A DNA stretch of 64,000 bases from an uncultured Bacilli bacterium (GCA_934201705.1 CAKPXF010000012.1:1-64000), one strand, 5' to 3'. Shown: positions 27,167-37,485, counted from the stretch's first letter. Numbers and translations are program-made. Notes: generated by a model not told the origin, from the sequence alone.

Positions 27167-28339
27167 TTACATATAATTGACATTCACGTTCTTTATTTCA
27201 TAAAGAATTACACGGCCTTTGGCAGTTAAATAATCAAGTAACCTACTCCCTTTAATATGATTGGTTGAATAATAATCATAAGCAGCAACCATTTTCGAAA
27301 TTCGATTAATCACATCTTTTCGTATAGTTTCCTTCCTCGTTTCATCATAAACGCTATAGATAAATACTATTTTAGTATTCTCTAATGGATTATTGATTTT
27401 TAAATAATCAAACAAAGGGAAAAAATAGCTATAATCCTGTTCATTTAAAGAATGACCAAAAATAAACAAATTACTTATATCTTCAACGATTGTAACTGGC
27501 ATATCATTTAGTGATTCCATATCACTAAGCATTCTCCTTGAAGTTTTAGTGAATCTGTACACATCACTTTGAGGAGAGATATTTGTTGAATCAATTCCAA
27601 AAATAGGATTTAAATAATCGCCATTTACATGTGTAAATCCACTTAAAAATTTATAATTTTTATCATCATCGAAAAATGTATTAGTATAATTAAATGTATC
27701 TTTTGATACAATATAATCATTATTGCAAGTTATTTGCCTAAAAAAAACATTAGCCATACTTTTAAATCTATGTTTTTTATCTTCATATTGTTCATTAATA
27801 TAATTTCCAAATTTCTTCTCAAATTTTTTCAGTTCTTTTAAGAGTAAATCATAGAAATTATTTTCGTTAATTATTTTAGAATATTTTTGTTTCAAACAAG
27901 CTGCAAGAATATATTCATCATCAATCGCATCTTGCAAATTTTTGAATTTTTCTGTTAAAATAAATTTAATGCGTTCAATATTTGGTTTATTTTTTTGCCT
28001 TTTGCATAACAATTGCAACATTTCTTCTTCAATATCACACCAGTTATAATCACTTGCTTTTATAACTATATAAAAATATACATCCCAAAATGTGACATCA
28101 CCTAAATCGATATGCGACATTAAATCTAAATAATTCGAGGAGATTTCTCTTAAATATTCTTTTGCATTTTTAATAGAGTCTTTCCATTTATCAATAAGAA
28201 TGTGTTCGTTTCTACAAAAAGAAAAATAATCTGAATATTTTGTTTTTAATCCACAATAACAATCAAAGCCATTGCCAAGTACTAATTTTACATTTGTTAA
28301 ATTTTTAACAATTTCACTTTTTTCAATCAACAAAATCAC
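27167..28339 (-). CDS. abiH: AbiH-family abortive infection protein
   Basis: This protein of about 390 aa has the AbiH signature: LVLGNGFDCYCGLKTKYSDY near the N-terminus and FIFGHSLNEQDYSYFFPLF near residue 310, with an HVNG block between. AbiH is a known abortive infection protein, and the GNGFD motif suggests a nucleotide-binding Rossmann-like fold. The start is non-ATG: GTG at 28339 or a TTG at 28333 or 28330, close to AAAGGG. It follows the helicase-nuclease stop by only 8 nt, so both are translated from one mRNA. This coupling suggests a two-gene defence unit; I know of no name for it. Confidence 0.85.
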   Translation of the reverse strand: MILLIEKSEIVKNLTNVKLVLGNGFDCYCGLKTKYSDYFSFCRNEHILIDKWKDSIKNAKEYLREISSNYLDLMSHIDLGDVTFWDVYFYIVIKASDYNWCDIEEEMLQLLCKRQKNKPNIERIKFILTEKFKNLQDAIDDEYILAACLKQKYSKIINENNFYDLLLKELKKFEKKFGNYINEQYEDKKHRFKSMANVFFRQITCNNDYIVSKDTFNYTNTFFDDDKNYKFLSGFTHVNGDYLNPIFGIDSTNISPQSDVYRFTKTSRRMLSDMESLNDMPVTIVEDISNLFIFGHSLNEQDYSYFFPLFDYLKINNPLENTKIVFIYSVYDETRKETIRKDVINRISKMVAAYDYYSTNHIKGSRLLDYLTAKGRVILYEIKNVNVNYM

Positions 28340-28347
28340 CCTTTCTA

Positions 28348-31300
28348 TTACTTTTCTTTTAAATCTATTTTATCATTATTACTTATTAATTCATCCATTG
28401 TTATATAGCAAGAAATACAATCATCAATAGTTGCTTCAACCTTTTTAGTAACCATTTTTATACTAAACAATTTAGCTACTAATCTTATTAGCTCATTTTT
28501 ATTAATAGCACCATTATTTAATAAAACCTCTTTAATAGCTACGAATATTTCTTCCTTTGCAATATCATCTATACTTCTTACATATTCCTTATTATTACGA
28601 TAATATGATAATTCATGATCTTGATTTACATTCCAATAAAATGTTTTAGTAAGTGATAAATTTTTATTCTTTTTAGCATTAATAAATAGCATAACATTAC
28701 TTATATCATTAATAGGTGATGAAGTTATTTCATTATATCTATTTTTTAATAATTCTTCTGAAATAGGAGCTTCTACACCTAAAATATCTAAAATGATTTT
28801 ACATTTTAAATCAAAATCAATATTTTTTCTATTTATTTTTTTATCATAAACTATATAAGGCTTTGATAAATCTATAGCTTCAATATTATTACTTTCATAT
28901 TCAATGCTTATCTTATCATTGCTTACTTCTTTTTTATTATATAAATCATTATTTAGCTTAATATCTTCAAATCTTTCACAGATTTCATCAACAACCTTAT
29001 TAGGATTATCTAAATAATCAAAGGAATATACTCTTATTAAATTCCAATTCAAAAACTTTAAGACAGTTGGTTGAATAATATTTCTATCCTTAGATGTTAA
29101 TGTATTTTCATATGAATAGCTATCACATAAAACACCAAGTAAATATTCATTTTCATTACTTGGATTAATTATACCAATATCAACCTTAAATGATGAGTTT
29201 CCAACATCAATAACACATTTATAGCCTCTTTCAGTTAGTTTATAAGCAAGATTTTTTTCAAAGCCAACCTTATTAGTAGCTATATTACTATTATTAGCTA
29301 ATAAGGCTTCATTTCCATATTTAGCATATTTTAAAAAGCTATATAATTCTTTAGCACCTATTGAATTAGTTTTCATATTAGCTAAGCGTTCAACCTCAAA
29401 GGAAGCAAAGACTAGCATTTCATAACGAGCTCTACTAATAGCAACATTTAAACGCTTTTCACCACCCATATTATTTAAAGGTCCAAAGCGATAATACATA
29501 TTATTATTGCTATCAGGTCCATAGCAAATTGAAAATAAAATAACATCTCTTTCATCACCTTGAATGTTTTCCAAATTTTTAACAATAATAGGCTCTTTAC
29601 TTGCTAAATTAATTCTTTCAAGATCCTTATGATATGTAAAGAAATCACCTAGCATATCTTCAATTAATTCTTGTTGAACCGATGAAAAAGTAACAATACC
29701 AATACTAAATTTATTTAGCTTACTATCCCTTAATCTTCTTTCAACCTCTTTAATTATAGCTTTAGCTTCTATTTCATTAGTAGCACTTTTACCACCATAA
29801 ATGCCATTAGTATTAATAAATTTTACCTTTGATATCATATCGTTAGTTGAAGGAAAGGTAATTAGCTTATTATTATAAAATTTAGCATTAGAAAATCTTA
29901 TTAATGATTCATGCTTACTTCTATAATGCCAAGTCAAAGATAATTGTGGCATATTTATAGCATCTAAGTCATCTAAGATACTATCAAGATCATCAAGTGA
30001 GCTATCAATTTCATCATCATCCTTACTTTTAAAGAATGATGAAGGTGGCATTTGCTTACTATCTCCTACTACTATTAAGCTTTTACCTTTACAAATAGCA
30101 CTTATGGCTTTAGAGGTAGGAATTTGTGAGGCCTCATCAAAAATAACAATATCAAATTTATTACTTACTGATAAATATTGCGCAGCTGAAATTGGTGACA
30201 TTAAAAATACTGGGAATATTTTAGGTAAAATATCAGCTATTTCTGTAAATAGCTTTCTAATTCCTTTACCCTTACATTTATTTTTAATAGCTTTATTTAA
30301 GATTCCTTGTTCACTTGAATGTGGAGAATTATCATTAATTAAAGGCATATTTGCTGAAACACGTGCAGCTGTTTCTTTAATTGTTAATTCTTTAAATTTA
30401 TCTAATGTTTTCTTATAAAAATCAATATGGAATTTTAAATCAAAGGAATTAAATGAAGCTTTTTTATCTTTAGTTAATTCTTTATACATAATAGCTTCAT
30501 AAATTGATTTTTTATAAGCATTTTCTAAATCGACATTTTTATCAATAAGTATTAAAAATTCATCTAAATTATTTTTAACGCATTCATTGTAAGCATTAAG
30601 TAATGAACACCATAAAGGTAAATCATCTATATTCTTAATCATTTTATCTATTTTAGCTAATAGCTTATCATAGGTAATTTTATTTTTTACTAAATAGCTA
30701 AAATCAAAGCTACAATCAATTTCTAGCTTATATTCATCCTCAGCTATTTTATTATAAGAATCAACTAATTCCTTACTATTTAATAAAGAATATGTTTTAA
30801 TCTTATTAATTAATAATTTTATAATATCTAAAGAAATAGCTTTATCATTTATTAATTGCTTTGTTAATAAATAACGTTTATTAAATAAAGCAAAATCAAA
30901 TTCCTTTAAATTAGTTAAATCAGTAAAGATAAGCTTAAAGCTATTCATTTTCTTAATTAATTCCTTTTCCTTATTATTAATTAAAGCTAAGGTATTACAA
31001 ATATCTATTAAATCACTTTCCTTAAAATCATGAATGTTTTTATAAAATAGCTTAAATTCATTAAACAATTTCTTTTTAGCATAAATACGCTTTAAAAAGA
31101 ACATATTATTTAAATTATTATAGGTATTAATAGCATAGCTATAATCATACTTAAAAATACTATCAATAAAGGTTGTCTTTATTTTTAAAACTAATTCATT
31201 ATAAGAAATACCAATATTAATAATTTCATTAATATCATTATCAATATTATCTATATTAACATCAAATAAAGTACTTAATGATTCTTTTATTTCCTTTTCA

Positions 31301-33816
31301 TTGCTTAACACATTTAATAAAGCTTTAACAACCTTATATGACATATCAAAGGAAAACAAGTTAGCTTTATTAAAATTATTAAAGCTATTAATAAACTCAT
31401 TTAAATCATTTTTATAATTAGTTGCTAATTCTAATAAATTAGTTTTATCAACACTAGGAATATAATTACTTTTTCTATAAAGTAAAAATGGATTATTAAT
31501 ATAACCATCATTAAATTTTAATTCATTAGCTAATCTATTTAAGGAATTACAAGCCTTAGTAAAGCTAATATCGTTTAAACTTACTAAATAGTCATTGCTT
31601 ACTTTAATTGTTTTAATTTTTTCATCAATATTTAAATAATTAACAAAAGCATCATAAAAAGAAAGAAAATAATCATTTTTACTATGTAAGCTAGTAATTA
31701 TCTTATCAAGCTCACGACGTTCAAAATCAAGCTGACCTTGAAGAGATAAAAATTCATTAATGTCATATTTTATTGAACCAAGTTCAACCCTTTGTTCAAA
31801 TTGGCTCATAAGAGATGTCTTATCTTGCTTTATTGAATGAGCAATTAAAGCAAACTTATCTAAGCATAAATCAGCAAGCCTTTTTCTTACAACATCTAAG
31901 GCTGCTTGCTTTTCAGCTACAAATAAAACAGTTTTATTATGATACATAGCATTTACTATAATATTAGTAATAGTTTGGGATTTACCAGTTCCTGGAGGGC
32001 CTTGTAAAATAAAGCTTGTCCCACTAATACTAGCTTTAATAGCTTTAATTTGGCTTGAATCAGCGAGTAAAGGAATAGCTAAATCATTATCACTTACATC
32101 ATCATTTATCTTCTCATTTAATAAATAATGATTTTCAATTAATGATTTAACAATTTTATTTTTAACAAATTCTTCTTTGTTATCTTTAACATCAAAATAC
32201 ATAACAGCTGATGAAAAGTTAAAAATACCAATTGCAGCAGCTTTTATAATACTTATTTTTTTTATATCCTTTAATTTAGCTAAAATAGCATTAAAGATAT
32301 AGTCAATAGTTATATTATCATCATCAAAAAATGGCGTTTTTAATAAATCATCAAAATTAATTTTATATTCTAAATGGAAATATTCAAAAATAGAAATATT
32401 TAAAAAAGCTGGTTCTTCACGACCAATAATAGCATAATTTCCTTTGCTTTGCTTTATTAAATCAATAGGGAGCATTATTAATGGTGCATAAAAATAAGAA
32501 GATGACTTACTTTCATAATATTTTAAAAAACCTATAGCTAAATATAAAATATTAGATCCAGCTTCTTCAAAGGCTTTTTTTCGTTCCTTTTCAAAATATC
32601 TTAAGGATGTTGCTTGGTTTTGATTCTTAATAAAGACCCTTAAGTGATTTTTATTAAAATAGCTTTTTAATTCACTATCACTTTCTACTTCTATAAAATC
32701 ATCATCCTTTATAGTATTTTCACTAAGTACTTGATAGCTTTTATTTTTATTATTAAAGGCTTGATATAAAGCATCTAAGTCAAAATAATCAATTTGTAAA
32801 TTCTTTCCATTAGCCCTATAATTGATTAATTGATTTCTTTTACTTAAATCAAGCAGCTTCTTTTCCCAAATTTCAAATTTATTTAATGATGTTGTATCAA
32901 GTGTTTCTTTTTTATTATTAATAATATTTCTATTTTTAAGTAATAATTGATAATCAACGCTTATTTTATTATAAGAATATTTAATAGGTAATGGTAAATA
33001 ATTATCATTTGCTAAGCTATAAACATCTATATCATCTATAATACTTAATTCATTTTCAATAATTTTAGCTTTAGTATGATTTAAAGCTAAGCTTGTACTA
33101 TCAATAATTAATGTATTATCATTACTTATGACCTTTATATAGGCTTTATTATTAGCAAGTAAAATATGGAAATTAATATTTAAGGCTTTTAAAAAGCTTG
33201 CAAATAAAATAGCTAAATCTAAATATGTTCCTTCTTTTTTATTTAATGTCATAAAAGGTAATGAAATAACATTATTAAAATTAATTAATGAAATATTTTC
33301 ATTTTTAATTATTGATTCAATTACCTTAATATCATTTTTATATAATAAATCCTTATTTTTCTTAATTAATTCATTTACCTTAAAATCATATTCACTAACA
33401 TATAAAGCTATAATATCCTTACTTATATCATTAATTAAGTAATTATATGGATAAAATGTTACAACATTACTATATTTTGCTATGATATTATTTTCACTTA
33501 CTAAGCTAATTAGTATATTAGCTTCTTTTATATTAGCTATACTTATTAAATCATCAAGATGAGCTTTTAAATTTATTTTATCAATTAAAAGTGGTTGATG
33601 AGGATTTAATAAATATATATCAATTTCTTCTTCCTCTATAAATCCTAAATCAATTTTTATATGTAATCTAGCATTTTTTATTAAATTATTTGTATTATTA
33701 GTAATAATAATTTCATCTATTATATTAAAATCAATTAAAGCTAATGGAAAAGAATAAATAAAGCTTCCATTCACCTCAATTTTTATATCATTTTCATTAA
33801 AAAAGTTTTCGCTCAC
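28348..33816 (-). CDS. Large SF1 helicase-nuclease (DUF4011, MTES_1575 nuclease, DUF3320)
   Basis: I start at GTG 33816, preceded by GAGGTGG (1822 aa). In order it shows: an N-terminal beta-rich and transglutaminase-like region (about 1-300); DUF4011 (FEIWEKKLLDLSKRNQLINY, about 310); an SF1 helicase with Walker A QGPPGTGKSQTI (about 600), Walker B FDEASQIP (about 1220), the WHYRS block and GGEKRLNVAISRAR; an MTES_1575-type restriction-nuclease domain (VIDVGNSSFKVDIGI to WNLIRVYS, about 1530-1610); and a C-terminal DUF3320 region. Such COG1112 proteins sit in defence islands and resemble Mokosh-like helicases, but with a different nuclease. Operon with abiH. Confidence 0.85.
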   Translation of the reverse strand: MSENFFNENDIKIEVNGSFIYSFPLALIDFNIIDEIIITNNTNNLIKNARLHIKIDLGFIEEEEIDIYLLNPHQPLLIDKINLKAHLDDLISIANIKEANILISLVSENNIIAKYSNVVTFYPYNYLINDISKDIIALYVSEYDFKVNELIKKNKDLLYKNDIKVIESIIKNENISLINFNNVISLPFMTLNKKEGTYLDLAILFASFLKALNINFHILLANNKAYIKVISNDNTLIIDSTSLALNHTKAKIIENELSIIDDIDVYSLANDNYLPLPIKYSYNKISVDYQLLLKNRNIINNKKETLDTTSLNKFEIWEKKLLDLSKRNQLINYRANGKNLQIDYFDLDALYQAFNNKNKSYQVLSENTIKDDDFIEVESDSELKSYFNKNHLRVFIKNQNQATSLRYFEKERKKAFEEAGSNILYLAIGFLKYYESKSSSYFYAPLIMLPIDLIKQSKGNYAIIGREEPAFLNISIFEYFHLEYKINFDDLLKTPFFDDDNITIDYIFNAILAKLKDIKKISIIKAAAIGIFNFSSAVMYFDVKDNKEEFVKNKIVKSLIENHYLLNEKINDDVSDNDLAIPLLADSSQIKAIKASISGTSFILQGPPGTGKSQTITNIIVNAMYHNKTVLFVAEKQAALDVVRKRLADLCLDKFALIAHSIKQDKTSLMSQFEQRVELGSIKYDINEFLSLQGQLDFERRELDKIITSLHSKNDYFLSFYDAFVNYLNIDEKIKTIKVSNDYLVSLNDISFTKACNSLNRLANELKFNDGYINNPFLLYRKSNYIPSVDKTNLLELATNYKNDLNEFINSFNNFNKANLFSFDMSYKVVKALLNVLSNEKEIKESLSTLFDVNIDNIDNDINEIINIGISYNELVLKIKTTFIDSIFKYDYSYAINTYNNLNNMFFLKRIYAKKKLFNEFKLFYKNIHDFKESDLIDICNTLALINNKEKELIKKMNSFKLIFTDLTNLKEFDFALFNKRYLLTKQLINDKAISLDIIKLLINKIKTYSLLNSKELVDSYNKIAEDEYKLEIDCSFDFSYLVKNKITYDKLLAKIDKMIKNIDDLPLWCSLLNAYNECVKNNLDEFLILIDKNVDLENAYKKSIYEAIMYKELTKDKKASFNSFDLKFHIDFYKKTLDKFKELTIKETAARVSANMPLINDNSPHSSEQGILNKAIKNKCKGKGIRKLFTEIADILPKIFPVFLMSPISAAQYLSVSNKFDIVIFDEASQIPTSKAISAICKGKSLIVVGDSKQMPPSSFFKSKDDDEIDSSLDDLDSILDDLDAINMPQLSLTWHYRSKHESLIRFSNAKFYNNKLITFPSTNDMISKVKFINTNGIYGGKSATNEIEAKAIIKEVERRLRDSKLNKFSIGIVTFSSVQQELIEDMLGDFFTYHKDLERINLASKEPIIVKNLENIQGDERDVILFSICYGPDSNNNMYYRFGPLNNMGGEKRLNVAISRARYEMLVFASFEVERLANMKTNSIGAKELYSFLKYAKYGNEALLANNSNIATNKVGFEKNLAYKLTERGYKCVIDVGNSSFKVDIGIINPSNENEYLLGVLCDSYSYENTLTSKDRNIIQPTVLKFLNWNLIRVYSFDYLDNPNKVVDEICERFEDIKLNNDLYNKKEVSNDKISIEYESNNIEAIDLSKPYIVYDKKINRKNIDFDLKCKIILDILGVEAPISEELLKNRYNEITSSPINDISNVMLFINAKKNKNLSLTKTFYWNVNQDHELSYYRNNKEYVRSIDDIAKEEIFVAIKEVLLNNGAINKNELIRLVAKLFSIKMVTKKVEATIDDCISCYITMDELISNNDKIDLKEK

Positions 33817-33968
33817 TAAAACCACCTCAATTCATTTTTAATTTTAGCATGTTTATGATTTATCATAAATATGAAAATTATTTTTTTAGAAGTTAATTAT
33901 AAACTGAAGATAAATTTTAAATCAATTATCTTAATAGTACAAATTAACTCATAAGGTAAATTTTTTAG

Positions 33969-34013
33969 TTGACATCCAACTAATTTATTGTTATAATTAA
34001 TTTACCTTAAAGG
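33969..34013 (+). promoter_or_regulatory. Consensus promoter and operator of higBA
   Basis: TTGACA (33969-33974), 17 bp, then TATAAT (33992-33997) is a perfect sigma-A type promoter. The inverted repeat ACCTT-A-AAGGT at 34003-34013 covers the start of transcription. An AAGGTAAATT half-site lies upstream near 33954. This fits autorepression by the HTH antitoxin. Confidence 0.85.
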
Positions 34014-34036
34014 TTAATAAAAGAGATGTATTATTA

Positions 34037-34336
34037 TTGAACATCACATACAAAAATAAAAAAATGCATAAAATATGTACTGATGCATCTATAGCGGCCA
34101 AAACTTATGGGAGTGAAATGGCATTAAAAATTGCCATGCGAGTAGACCAAATACAAGCTACTGATTCTATTGAAGTATTAGTTCAAAATAAAATTGGACG
34201 ATGCCACCAACTTAGAGGAAATAGAAAAAATGAGTATGCAATGGATTTAGTTCACCCATATAGACTTGTTTTTAAAATAGATGAATTTAATAATATACAA
34301 ATTGCTTTTATTATGGAAATAATTGATTATCATTAA
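34037..34336 (+). CDS. higB: HigB/RelE-type toxin
   Basis: This 99-aa protein matches the RelE/HigB mRNA interferase family (KICTDASIAAKTYG at the N-terminus; RCHQLRGNRKNEYAMDLVHPYRLVF core). The start is probably TTG at 34037, because it gives the family-typical MNITYKNKKM opening; the ATG at 34064 would remove it. A GAGATG stretch lies upstream. The antitoxin gene follows after 22 bp. It cleaves mRNA at the ribosome by family knowledge. Confidence 0.85.
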   Translation: MNITYKNKKMHKICTDASIAAKTYGSEMALKIAMRVDQIQATDSIEVLVQNKIGRCHQLRGNRKNEYAMDLVHPYRLVFKIDEFNNIQIAFIMEIIDYH

Positions 34337-34358
34337 TAATTAAAGGAGGTAACTATTT

Positions 34359-35402
34359 ATGATTAAAAGTAACAAAACAATAGCATTACCACCAGGAGCT
34401 ACAATTAAAGAACAATTAGATGAAAGAAGTATAAGTCAAAAAGAATTTGCTATGCGCATGGAAATGTCTGAAAAGCATATTAGCAAATTAATTAATGGTG
34501 AAGTATTATTAACAACAGAAATGGCATTAAAACTAGAAATGGTATTAGGCATACCTGCAAAATTTTGGCTTAATTTAGAAGCAATATATAGAGAAAAGCT
34601 TGTAAGAATTGAACTAGAAAACAATATGGAAAGCGATTACGAATATGCCACAAAATTTCCATACAAAAAAATGGCTGCATTGAACTGGATACCAAAAACA
34701 ACATCAAAGAATGAACAAGTAGCAAATTTAAGAAAGTTTTTTGAGGTTAGTAGATTAGGGCTATTATTTGAAAATGATAAAATTAATATTTTTTGTAGGA
34801 AAATGCTTAAAAGTGAAAAGTCAGATTATTATTTAATGGCTTGGGCTCAAAAAGCCAAACTTGAAGCCAGGAATATAGAAACTGCAAAAATTAATATTGA
34901 TGGAATAAAAGAATCACTAAATAAATTTAGAAAAATGACATTAAATCCACCACAATATTTTTGCAAGGAATTAAAAGACGAATTAGCTAAAAATGGTGTT
35001 GCTTTAGTATTATTACCTCATATTGAAGGCTCTTTTTTACATGGTGCAACATTTTATGATAAGAATAAAATTGTTTTAGGTTTAACTGCCAGAGAGAAGG
35101 ATGCCGATAAATTCTGGTTTAGCTTTTTTCACGAAATAGGTCACATTATTCTTGGACATTTAAATCAAAATTATTATGTACAAATGGAAGATGAAGCAAA
35201 TTTGTTTTCAAGGAACACATTAATACCTGTTGATGAATACAATAAGTTTATAAATAAGAATGAATTCAGTGAAAGAAGCATTATTGAATTTTCAAATAAA
35301 ATTAATATTGATTTTGGTATAGTTGTTGGACGTTTACAAAAAGATAATTATATCCCATATACAAAATATAATAATCTTAAAACCAAGTATATAATTGAAT
35401 AG
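34359..35402 (+). CDS. higA: HigA-type antitoxin with ImmA/IrrE peptidase domain
   Basis: This 347-aa protein joins an N-terminal HigA/Xre DNA-binding domain (SQKEFAMRMEMSEKHISKLINGE, about 25-50) to a C-terminal ImmA/IrrE-type metallopeptidase (FHEIGHIILGH, about 255-265). The fused peptidase is a common variant of HigA-like antitoxins. It should neutralise the RelE-type toxin encoded before it and repress their promoter, where an ACCTT/AAGGT palindrome lies on the start site. AAAGGAGGT precedes the ATG. Confidence 0.85.
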   Translation: MIKSNKTIALPPGATIKEQLDERSISQKEFAMRMEMSEKHISKLINGEVLLTTEMALKLEMVLGIPAKFWLNLEAIYREKLVRIELENNMESDYEYATKFPYKKMAALNWIPKTTSKNEQVANLRKFFEVSRLGLLFENDKINIFCRKMLKSEKSDYYLMAWAQKAKLEARNIETAKINIDGIKESLNKFRKMTLNPPQYFCKELKDELAKNGVALVLLPHIEGSFLHGATFYDKNKIVLGLTAREKDADKFWFSFFHEIGHIILGHLNQNYYVQMEDEANLFSRNTLIPVDEYNKFINKNEFSERSIIEFSNKINIDFGIVVGRLQKDNYIPYTKYNNLKTKYIIE

Positions 35403-35468
35403 TATATTTATAATATTTAGGGTTTATACATTGAGCAAAATATGTATAAGCCTTTTTAATTTGAACGC

Positions 35469-35585
35469 TTATTAAAGGAAAACCGTATTTTTTAGAAGCT
35501 AAAATAATTGGAAAAGCGTAATTTTTTATACCATAATTTATTGGAAAAGCGTAATTTTTGTAGTATAATATTATTGGAAAAGCAA
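35469..35585 (+). repeat. Imperfect tandem repeats before the DUF4143 ATPase gene
   Basis: Four copies of ATTGGAAAAGCGTAATTTTT-like units start near 35470 (degenerate), 35506, 35539 and 35571. The spacing is 32-36 bp. The last copy runs into the GGAG ribosome site of the gene at 35599. They may be regulatory sites for the downstream gene or recombination substrates. Confidence 0.7.
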
Positions 35586-35598
35586 AGGAGTTTATATT

Positions 35599-36912
35599 AT
35601 GTATAGAAAAATTGAAACTGAAATTGAAGAATACTTAACACATGACTCTGATAGAATTTTATGCGTAGATGGTGCTAGACAAGTTGGTAAAACCTATATT
35701 ATTAGAAAACTTGCCAAAAAATACTATAAAAATTATATAGAGATTAATATGGCTGATGATAAAGCTGGCGATAAGCTATTTTTAAATGTTAATACAGTTG
35801 ATAAATTTTATCTTGAAGTTAGCTCTATAGCTGGCGATAAAATGAAAGATAAAGAAAATACAATCATTTTTCTTGATGAAATACAAGAATATCCTCATTT
35901 ATTTACATTATTAAAAAAGCTAAAGCAAGAAGATAAATATAAATATATATGTAGTGGTTCAGAACTTGGCATTGCTTTACAAAATACAACTTTAATTCCT
36001 ATTGGATCAATTACTGAAAAAAGAATGTATCCAATGGATTTTTATGAATTCTTATTAGCTAACTCTGTTGGTGAGGCTTTCATTAACCATATGAAAGAGT
36101 CATTTATCAACAAGAAAGAATTAGACGAATCTTTACATAATAAAATCCTTCAATTATTTAAAATGTATATTTTGATTGGAGGAATGCCTGCAGCTGTTAA
36201 AAAATATATCGAAAGTAAAAATATAGTAAAGGTTCGTGAAATACATGATGACACAATTAGATATTACAAGGATGATGCTTCAAAATATGATAAAGAAAAT
36301 AAACTTAAAATCAAAAGAATATATGAATTAGTACCTTCTAACATAGAAAACAAAGTAAAAAGAATTCAATTTAAAATGATTGAAAACATTGATGATGTTA
36401 GATATACAAGATATTCTGATGAATTTGATTATTTACTTTCATCTGGTATTGTTTTAGGAGTAAAAGCAATAAGTGAGCCTAAATTTCCTCTTTTACAATC
36501 AAGTAGCAAAAATTTAATTAAGCTTTATATGAATGATGTTGGTTTACTTACAAATATTCTATATAAAAATAATATTAATTCCGTTTTAAATGATACAAGT
36601 GGCATTAATTTAGGAGCTGTATATGAAACAGTAGTTGCACAAGAATTAAAAAGTCATGGCCATGAATTATTTTATTATGATAGGAAAAAAATTGGTGAGG
36701 TTGATTATTTAATTGATGATTATGATAATCTATCAATAACTCCTATTGAAATAAAATCTGGAAAAGATTTTACAAACTTTAAAGCCTTGCCAAAGCTTGT
36801 AAATAATGAAAATTATCATATTAAAAACGCTTATATTTTTAGTAACTTTAAAGATGTTAAAGTTATTGATAATATTACTTATATGCCAATTTATTATATT
36901 ATGTTTTTATAG
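35599..36912 (+). CDS. AAA_14/DUF4143 ATPase
   Basis: This 437-aa protein has Walker A DGARQVGKTY (near 28-37), Walker B IIFLDEIQEYP (near 95), sensor segment CSGSELGI, and a C-terminal DUF4143 domain with a PD-(D/E)XK-like core (VYETVVAQEL, EVDYLI, IEIKSGK). Many copies of this family occur in gut Bacillota and Bacteroidota; the function is not established, though a nucleic-acid role is suspected. The gene stands alone behind a set of tandem repeats. Confidence 0.85.
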   Translation: MYRKIETEIEEYLTHDSDRILCVDGARQVGKTYIIRKLAKKYYKNYIEINMADDKAGDKLFLNVNTVDKFYLEVSSIAGDKMKDKENTIIFLDEIQEYPHLFTLLKKLKQEDKYKYICSGSELGIALQNTTLIPIGSITEKRMYPMDFYEFLLANSVGEAFINHMKESFINKKELDESLHNKILQLFKMYILIGGMPAAVKKYIESKNIVKVREIHDDTIRYYKDDASKYDKENKLKIKRIYELVPSNIENKVKRIQFKMIENIDDVRYTRYSDEFDYLLSSGIVLGVKAISEPKFPLLQSSSKNLIKLYMNDVGLLTNILYKNNINSVLNDTSGINLGAVYETVVAQELKSHGHELFYYDRKKIGEVDYLIDDYDNLSITPIEIKSGKDFTNFKALPKLVNNENYHIKNAYIFSNFKDVKVIDNITYMPIYYIMFL

Positions 36913-36946
36913 CCACTAGCATTTTTTCATATTCATAAAGAAAGTA

Positions 36947-36987
36947 TGTGAAATAATTTCACAAATTATTATTTTAAATTGTGAAAT
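36947..36987 (+). promoter_or_regulatory. Palindromic operator of the HTH-nucleotidyltransferase gene
   Basis: TGTGAAAT-A-ATTTCACA (36947-36963) is a perfect inverted repeat. A half-site TTGTGAAAT lies at 36979-36987. Both are just upstream of a gene with an N-terminal HTH, which suggests autorepression. Confidence 0.7.
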
Positions 36988-37017
36988 TTTATTATTAATT
37001 GTGGAGGGTGAATAAAG

Positions 37018-37485
37018 ATGAATTTAAAAGAAATTCGTTTACAAAAAAGTTTGACTCAAGAAGAAACTGCAAAAATTTTAGGAGTAACTAGGAGAACCTA
37101 CATAAATTACGAAAGTGGAAAAATTAATGAAGATTCATTAAAATATAAGTTTATTGTTGATACGTTAAAAAAAGCAAATCAAATTGATGAAGAACATGGT
37201 ATCCTAACAGTTGAGCAAATTAAAACTATTTGCAATGATATTTTTAAAGATTATCAAATAGAATATTGCTATTTATTTGGCTCATATGCTAAAAACAAAG
37301 CAACAGAAAAAAGTGATATAGACTTACTTATAAAAATACCTATAGATGGAATGAAATATTTTGAACTTTTAGAATTATTACGTGAAAAATTAAGTAAAAG
37401 AATTGATTTACTTACATCTACACAATTAAATAATAATGATTCACTTATTGATGAAATATTAAAATATGGTATAAGAATTTATTAG
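37018..37485 (+). CDS. HTH plus minimal nucleotidyltransferase (MNT) protein
   Basis: This 155-aa protein has an Xre helix-turn-helix (SLTQEETAKILGVTRRTYINYESG, about 10-35) and a minimal nucleotidyltransferase domain with GSYAKNKATEKSDIDLL (about 92-108). MNT proteins act as antitoxins to HEPN toxins by nucleotidylating them, but no HEPN gene is adjacent here. It could be an orphan antitoxin. The operator directly upstream suggests self-regulation. GTGGAGGG precedes the ATG. Confidence 0.8.
   Translation: MNLKEIRLQKSLTQEETAKILGVTRRTYINYESGKINEDSLKYKFIVDTLKKANQIDEEHGILTVEQIKTICNDIFKDYQIEYCYLFGSYAKNKATEKSDIDLLIKIPIDGMKYFELLELLREKLSKRIDLLTSTQLNNNDSLIDEILKYGIRIY

Noticed and set aside
30104..30418. 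Plus-strand frame opposite the helicase gene
   Set aside because: Shadow of the large minus-strand gene; no ribosome site or recognisable protein.
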